Positions 5,765 through 8,966 of a DNA stretch of 8,966 nucleotides are shown here, piece by piece. The stretch is from Pseudomonadota bacterium (GTDB lineage: Bacteria > Pseudomonadota > Gammaproteobacteria > Xanthomonadales > Xanthomonadaceae). Location of the stretch: assembly GCA_023423605.1 (NCBI GenBank), contig JAFAFF010000018.1, positions 1-8,966 of the forward strand. The letters run 5' to 3'. Positions within the stretch are counted from its first letter, which is position 1; every line of letters begins with the position of its first letter. Made by a program: the position numbers and the translations under genes. A model generated the notes under the pieces. The model ran no database searches. It was not told the origin of the DNA and worked only from the letters and a program-made list of their open reading frames with translations.

Positions 5765-7021
5765 TCAGTCGCCCTGTTGCTTCTGCAGGTGTTCCCAACG
5801 CTCCTGCGCATCGATGGTGCGCTCGGCGGTCAGGCGTGCTTCCAGGCGTTCCAGGCCGATCTCTTCACCGGTATCGACGCAGTATCCGTAGTCGCCTGCT
5901 TCCAGGCGCTTGAGGGTGCTGTCGATCTTGCCGATCAGCTTGCGGTAGCGGTCGCGGGTACGCAGTTCCAGCGAATTTTCCGTCTCGCGGGTAGCACGCT
6001 CGGCTTCATCGCCGATGTCGCGCACTTCCTCACGCAGGTTCTCGATGGTCTGCTTGGACTCCTCCACCAGGTCGGCGCGCCAGTCCTGCAGGCTCTTGCG
6101 GAAGTATTCCTGCTGCAGCGGGCTCATGTATTCCTCGTCCGCGCTGGGCTTGTAGCCTTCCGGCAGAATCGGGCGACCGGTGGTTTCATCGGTCTTGTAC
6201 TCCACCACCTTGTACTTGCTGCGCGGCGCCGGCGCGGTGGAACGTGCGGTGACCGCCACGGCGACCTTGCCCGTCGGGCGGGTCACGGTCTTCGGAGCGG
6301 CGGCTTCGGGTTTTACTGGATTTTTCGCGGAGGATTTCGGAGCAGACACGGGATTCTTGATTTGCGGGGCCGGCGTCGGTGCGGTTCCGGTTGCCTTCGC
6401 AGGCTCCGGGACAGCCACGTTGCTGGCCGGGACAGACTTGGCCGGAACCGGCGATGCCGGCTTCGGTACGGACTTCACGGAGGATGCCGCCGCCGGTTTG
6501 CTGGCCGTGCTGCTGGCCGCTTTACCGGTCGCCGGCGTGGCCGGGACGGACTTCTTTACCGCCGGACTGGCCTGCGGCTTGCTGGTGGTCGCCTTGCCCT
6601 GGACGGACTTGGCGACCGTGGAAATCTTCTTCTTCGGCGCAGGCGTGGCCGCGGTCTTCTTCGCGGTCGCCGGTGCGGCCGGCACCTTGCTGGCTGCCAC
6701 CTTCTTCACCGGTGCCTTCGTCACCGGAGACTTCTTCGCGGCCGTCTTCTTTGCCGCCACCTTGCTGGCCGGCGCCTTCTTCTGCGCGGTCCTGCTGGTT
6801 GCCGCAACCTTCCTGGCCGCCGCCTTCTTCGTCGCTACGGCCTTTTTCGCCGGTGCCTTCTTCGCGACTGCCTTCTTCACCACGGCCTTCTTCAACGGCG
6901 CTTTCTTCGCCGCTGCCTTGGCCGGCCTGGCAACAGATCTGGCCGCCGTCTTCTTCGCAACAGGCCTGGCGGTTTTCTTGGCGGCCTTGACGGCCTTCTT
7001 TGCAGTTTTTTTAGCAGCCAC
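5765..7021 (-). CDS. dksA: DksA-type RNA polymerase-binding factor with long Lys/Ala-rich N-terminal tail
   Basis: DksA inserts a coiled coil into the RNA polymerase secondary channel and, with ppGpp, shifts promoter choice in the stringent response. The DksA fold occupies about residues 295-418. EEYMSPLQQEYFRKSLQDWR opens the fold, the coiled coil runs about 305-375, and the tip reads D338-EA-E341-R-A343, where E. coli has D71, D74 and A76. The conserved SLELRTRDRYRKLI and the IGLERLEARLTAE globular part follow. Of the four zinc cysteines only C381 remains; the other positions are T384, T402 and A405. Residues 1-265 are a low-complexity tail rich in Lys, Ala, Pro, Val and Ser (AKK, KKAPAKKA-like repeats), resembling histone H1 tails and AlgP. 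At 418 residues it is far longer than E. coli DksA (151). The start is the GTG at 7021 with AAGGAAGAG upstream; no earlier ATG exists before an in-frame stop. It is convergent with nothing and faces the fic scar. Confidence 0.93.
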   Translation of the reverse strand: MAAKKTAKKAVKAAKKTARPVAKKTAARSVARPAKAAAKKAPLKKAVVKKAVAKKAPAKKAVATKKAAARKVAATSRTAQKKAPASKVAAKKTAAKKSPVTKAPVKKVAASKVPAAPATAKKTAATPAPKKKISTVAKSVQGKATTSKPQASPAVKKSVPATPATGKAASSTASKPAAASSVKSVPKPASPVPAKSVPASNVAVPEPAKATGTAPTPAPQIKNPVSAPKSSAKNPVKPEAAAPKTVTRPTGKVAVAVTARSTAPAPRSKYKVVEYKTDETTGRPILPEGYKPSADEEYMSPLQQEYFRKSLQDWRADLVEESKQTIENLREEVRDIGDEAERATRETENSLELRTRDRYRKLIGKIDSTLKRLEAGDYGYCVDTGEEIGLERLEARLTAERTIDAQERWEHLQKQQGD

Positions 7022-7040
7022 GAAACGCTCTTCCTTGGAT

Positions 7041-7367
7041 TCACCGGGGCCCGGGAAGCGGGCCTTTATAGCCTACCCGACCGGCAGCAGCAACCACGTG
7101 ACAGGACGCCCACGCCGCCCTGGACATCGGGCTGGACGGTGCACCGGACACGCACCGCCACGGCGCGGCACGGAACCTGGCCAGCGGAATCACGCCGCCG
7201 GCATGGTTGCCACACGGGAAGATCGCGGCAACCAACGGCCCATCCTGCGACAAATGCACGCCGCTGCCAACCATGCCCTGCAGCCGGGCACCGATGAATG
7301 CGCGCACCGGGCCTGCCACGGCTTTCCAGATCGGCTGCCCGCACCCGCGGGGTTCACCCCAAAGCAC
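7041..7367 (-). CDS. Doubtful hypothetical ORF between dksA and yidD
   Basis: I do not recognise this 108-codon frame (GTG at 7367, TGA at 7041-7043). By eye it has coding-like traits over its first 66 codons: roughly four fifths of third positions are G/C while second positions are much more mixed, and AAGG sits eight bases before the GTG. The peptide has a plausible body ([48 protein letters not shown]). The last 40 residues look random and run through the proposed dksA promoter. If real, it would be divergent from yidD (23 bases apart) and 19 bases upstream of dksA, making dksA a second gene of an operon. If it is a shadow frame, the roughly 370 bases between dksA and yidD hold only the dksA promoter and the yidD leader. 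Confidence 0.2.
   Translation of the reverse strand: MLWGEPRGCGQPIWKAVAGPVRAFIGARLQGMVGSGVHLSQDGPLVAAIFPCGNHAGGVIPLARFRAAPWRCVSGAPSSPMSRAAWASCHVVAAAGRVGYKGPLPGPR
7048..7064. repeat. GGCCCG/CGGGCC dyad at the dksA start site
   Basis: GGCCCG (7048-7053), spacer GGAAG, CGGGCC (7059-7064) is a perfect 6-bp inverted repeat between the dksA -10 and its ribosome site. If the predicted start near 7058 is right, only half is transcribed, so it would act as a DNA dyad and not an RNA hairpin. For transcription arriving on the plus strand it forms a hairpin followed by TTTATA. Confidence 0.4.
7065..7093 (-). promoter_or_regulatory. Sigma70-like promoter of dksA with GC-rich discriminator
   Basis: On the minus strand TTGCTG (plus 7088-7093) and TATAAA (plus 7065-7070) are separated by exactly 17 bases. 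The -10 matches consensus at five of six positions, the -35 at three. The predicted start is near 7058, giving a leader of about 37 bases before the GTG. The bases between -10 and +1 are GGCCCG, all G/C, as in promoters repressed by ppGpp and DksA. These bases are also one arm of a 6-bp palindrome (7048-7064). Confidence 0.5.
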
Positions 7368-7390
7368 GACGCACGCCTTACCATGGCCGG

Positions 7391-7645
7391 GTGATTTCAG
7401 ACCTGCTCATCACCCTGCTGCGCTTCTACAAGCGTTTCGTCAGCCCGCTGCTCGGGCCGCGCTGCCGCTTCGTTCCCAGTTGCTCCGAATATGCCATGCA
7501 GGCCATCGCCGGACATGGCCCACTGCGCGGCAGCTGGCTGGCCGTGCGCAGGCTCGGACGCTGCCATCCCTTCCATCCCGGCGGAATCGATCCGGTGCCA
7601 GAGCGCACGACCGACCCTGCCTGCCGCTGCAAAGGAAACCACTGA
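7391..7645 (+). CDS. yidD: YidD, membrane protein insertion efficiency factor
   Basis: YidD is a small, amphipathic inner-membrane-associated protein that helps YidC insert membrane proteins; its precise mechanism is not settled. The 84-residue product carries the whole family signature: [19 protein letters not shown] at residues 9-27, PSCSEYA with the conserved cysteine, [19 protein letters not shown] at about 46-64 and DPVP after it. The length agrees with E. coli YidD (85). The start is the GTG at 7391, which places the conserved segment at the normal distance from the N-terminus; the frame is open back to an ATG at 7298, but those extra 31 residues are Arg/Pro-rich and unlike the family. 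No strong ribosome site is seen. In many bacteria yidD sits between rnpA and yidC; here it is instead followed by pyrC after a single base. Confidence 0.93.
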   Translation: MISDLLITLLRFYKRFVSPLLGPRCRFVPSCSEYAMQAIAGHGPLRGSWLAVRRLGRCHPFHPGGIDPVPERTTDPACRCKGNH

Positions 7646-7646
7646 C

Positions 7647-8966
7647 ATGCCCTCCACCCTGATCACCAATGCCCGCCTGGTCAACGAAGGCCGCACCTTC
7701 GATGGCGACCTGCGCATCGAGAACGGCCGCATCGCGCAGATCGGCAGCGGCTTGACACCGCGCGATGGCGAGCAGGTGGTGGACGCGGCCGGGCGCTGGC
7801 TGCTGCCCGGCATGATCGACGACCAGGTGCACTTCCGCGAACCGGGCCTGACCCACAAGGGCGACATCGCCAGCGAATCGGCGGCCGCGGTGGCCGGCGG
7901 CCTGACCAGCTTCATGGACATGCCCAACACCAATCCGCCGACCCTGGATTCGACCATCCTCGAAGCCAAGTACGAACTTGCGAGCGGCCGCGCCTGGGCC
8001 AACTATGGCTTCTACCACGGCGCCAGCAACGACAACCTGGAAGCCATCCGTGCGCTGGACCCGAAGAAGGCCCCGGGGGTGAAGGTGTTCATGGGCGCCT
8101 CCACCGGCAACATGCTGGTGGACAATCCGGAAACGCTGGATGCGATCTTCCGCGAGTGCCCGACGCCGATCATCACGCACTGCGAAGACACGCCGATGAT
8201 CGATGCCAACCTGAAGGCCTTCCAGGAAAAGTACGGCGACGCACTGACCCCGGACATGCACCCGGACATCCGCTCGCGCGAGGCCTGCATCAAATCGACC
8301 CGCCTGGCCATGTCGCTGGCGCGCAGGCACGGTACCCGCCTGCACGTGCTGCACATCTCCACCGCCGACGAGCTGGCGCTGTTCGAGAAGGGCCCGCTGA
8401 TCCGCGCCGACGGCAGCCGCAAGCAGATCACCGCCGAGACCTGCGTGCACTTCCTGCACTTCGCCCGCCCGGATTACGCCACCAAGGGCAACCTGATCAA
8501 GTGCAACCCGGCAATCAAGGAAGTCTCCGACCGCGAGGCGATCACCGCCGCGCTGGCAGACGACGTGCTGGACGTGCTGGCCACCGACCATGCGCCGCAC
8601 ACCTGGGAAGAGAAGCAGAAGCCCTACGCGCAGGCGCCGTCCGGCCTGCCGCTGGTGCAGTACGCGCTGGTGGCCGCGCTCGAACGCGTGCACGAAGGCA
8701 AGCTCACCCGCGAGCAGGTGGTGCAGAAGTTCGCGCACGCACCGGCACAGCTGTTCGACGTGGAAGAACGCGGCTTCCTGCGCGAGGGCTACTTCGCCGA
8801 TCTGGTTCTGGTGGAAGACGTGCCGTTCACCGTCAGGCGCGAGGACGTGCTGTCCAAGTGCGGCTGGTCGCCGTTCGAAGGCACCACCTTCCGTTCACGC
8901 ATTGCCTCCACCTGGGTCAACGGCCAGCAGGTATGGGACGGCAGCAAGCTGGTGGGCAGCCCCGCC
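7647..8966 (+). CDS. pyrC: Dihydroorotase (3' end outside window)
   Basis: Dihydroorotase closes carbamoyl-aspartate to dihydroorotate, the third step of de novo pyrimidine synthesis, in the cytoplasm. The frame from ATG 7647 is open to the window edge (440 codons), close to the expected full length of about 445-450, so only a few residues are missing. It has the amidohydrolase fold of the class I-like group: LLPGMIDDQVHFREPG at 52-67, MPNTNPPTLD at 92-101, then GVKVFMGASTGN with the probable carboxylated lysine K146. H178 (THCED), H236 (LHVLHIST) and D314 (ATDHAPHT) supply further metal ligands and the catalytic Asp. The first metal motif reads Q60-V-H62, not HxH. AAGGA at 7632-7636 is the ribosome site; the yidD stop TGA (7643-7645) is one base upstream, so the two genes are probably co-translated. 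Confidence 0.95.
   Translation, partial: MPSTLITNARLVNEGRTFDGDLRIENGRIAQIGSGLTPRDGEQVVDAAGRWLLPGMIDDQVHFREPGLTHKGDIASESAAAVAGGLTSFMDMPNTNPPTLDSTILEAKYELASGRAWANYGFYHGASNDNLEAIRALDPKKAPGVKVFMGASTGNMLVDNPETLDAIFRECPTPIITHCEDTPMIDANLKAFQEKYGDALTPDMHPDIRSREACIKSTRLAMSLARRHGTRLHVLHISTADELALFEKGPLIRADGSRKQITAETCVHFLHFARPDYATKGNLIKCNPAIKEVSDREAITAALADDVLDVLATDHAPHTWEEKQKPYAQAPSGLPLVQYALVAALERVHEGKLTREQVVQKFAHAPAQLFDVEERGFLREGYFADLVLVEDVPFTVRREDVLSKCGWSPFEGTTFRSRIASTWVNGQQVWDGSKLVGSPA

Noticed and set aside
5777..7297. 506-codon plus-strand ORF opposite dksA
   Set aside because: The Arg/Gly/Leu-rich translation is another shadow of the dksA coding strand and has no family signature.
6180..7394. 404-codon plus-strand ORF opposite dksA, rich in Ala, Phe and Thr with a membrane-like look
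   Set aside because: It is the complement of the repetitive Lys/Ala codons of the DksA tail. The low complexity explains the long open frame and its apparent hydrophobicity.
7440..8738. 432-codon minus-strand ORF opposite yidD and pyrC
   Set aside because: Antisense of pyrC, whose catalytic motifs are intact; the His/Val/Gly-rich translation is typical of a shadow frame.

Overview
The window is a high-GC proteobacterial chromosome segment. Its gene content and several details point to the Xanthomonadaceae, most likely Stenotrophomonas or a close relative. These details are separate ccmH and ccmI genes, a DksA with a very long Lys/Ala-rich N-terminal tail, and a yidD gene coupled to pyrC. The taxonomic assignment is an inference from these features; no database was searched.

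Layout. Positions 1-3419 (+) hold the distal part of a cytochrome c maturation (Ccm, System I) operon: the 3' two thirds of ccmF, then ccmG, ccmH and ccmI, tightly packed. Together they encode the heme-ligation and thiol-reduction half of the pathway. CcmG and CcmH keep the apocytochrome CXXCH cysteines reduced, CcmI presents the apocytochrome, and CcmF attaches the heme. Positions 3420-3617 are a gene-free convergent gap with several GC-rich hairpins. Positions 3618-5171 (-) encode a 517-residue Fic-domain protein, probably a self-inhibited (class II) AMP transferase. Its base composition (57-60% GC in two lines counted) is lower than that of its neighbours, where most lines counted are near 70%. 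Upstream of it are a very AT-rich promoter-like stretch (5261-5300 is only 5 of 40 G/C) and what looks like a collapsed tyrosine-integrase remnant (5342-5590, -). I read 3420 to about 5650 as an old accessory insertion between the ccm operon and dksA.

Positions 5765-7021 (-) encode a DksA-type transcription factor: a 265-residue histone-H1-like Lys/Ala/Pro tail followed by a DksA domain that keeps only one of the four zinc cysteines. Downstream is a plausible intrinsic terminator (5655-5677). Upstream is a sigma70-like promoter (7065-7093) with a GC-rich discriminator, the type that ppGpp and DksA often repress. Between dksA and yidD an unrecognised minus-strand ORF (7041-7367) shows some coding character but remains doubtful.

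Positions 7391-8966 (+) hold yidD, a membrane-protein insertion factor, followed after one base by pyrC, a dihydroorotase whose 3' end lies beyond the window. pyrC belongs to the class I-like subgroup in which the first His of the HxH metal motif is Gln.

Most of the window is well-known housekeeping machinery. The points most worth a second look are the fic/integrase scar, the tailed DksA lacking a complete zinc site, and the small unassigned ORF between dksA and yidD.
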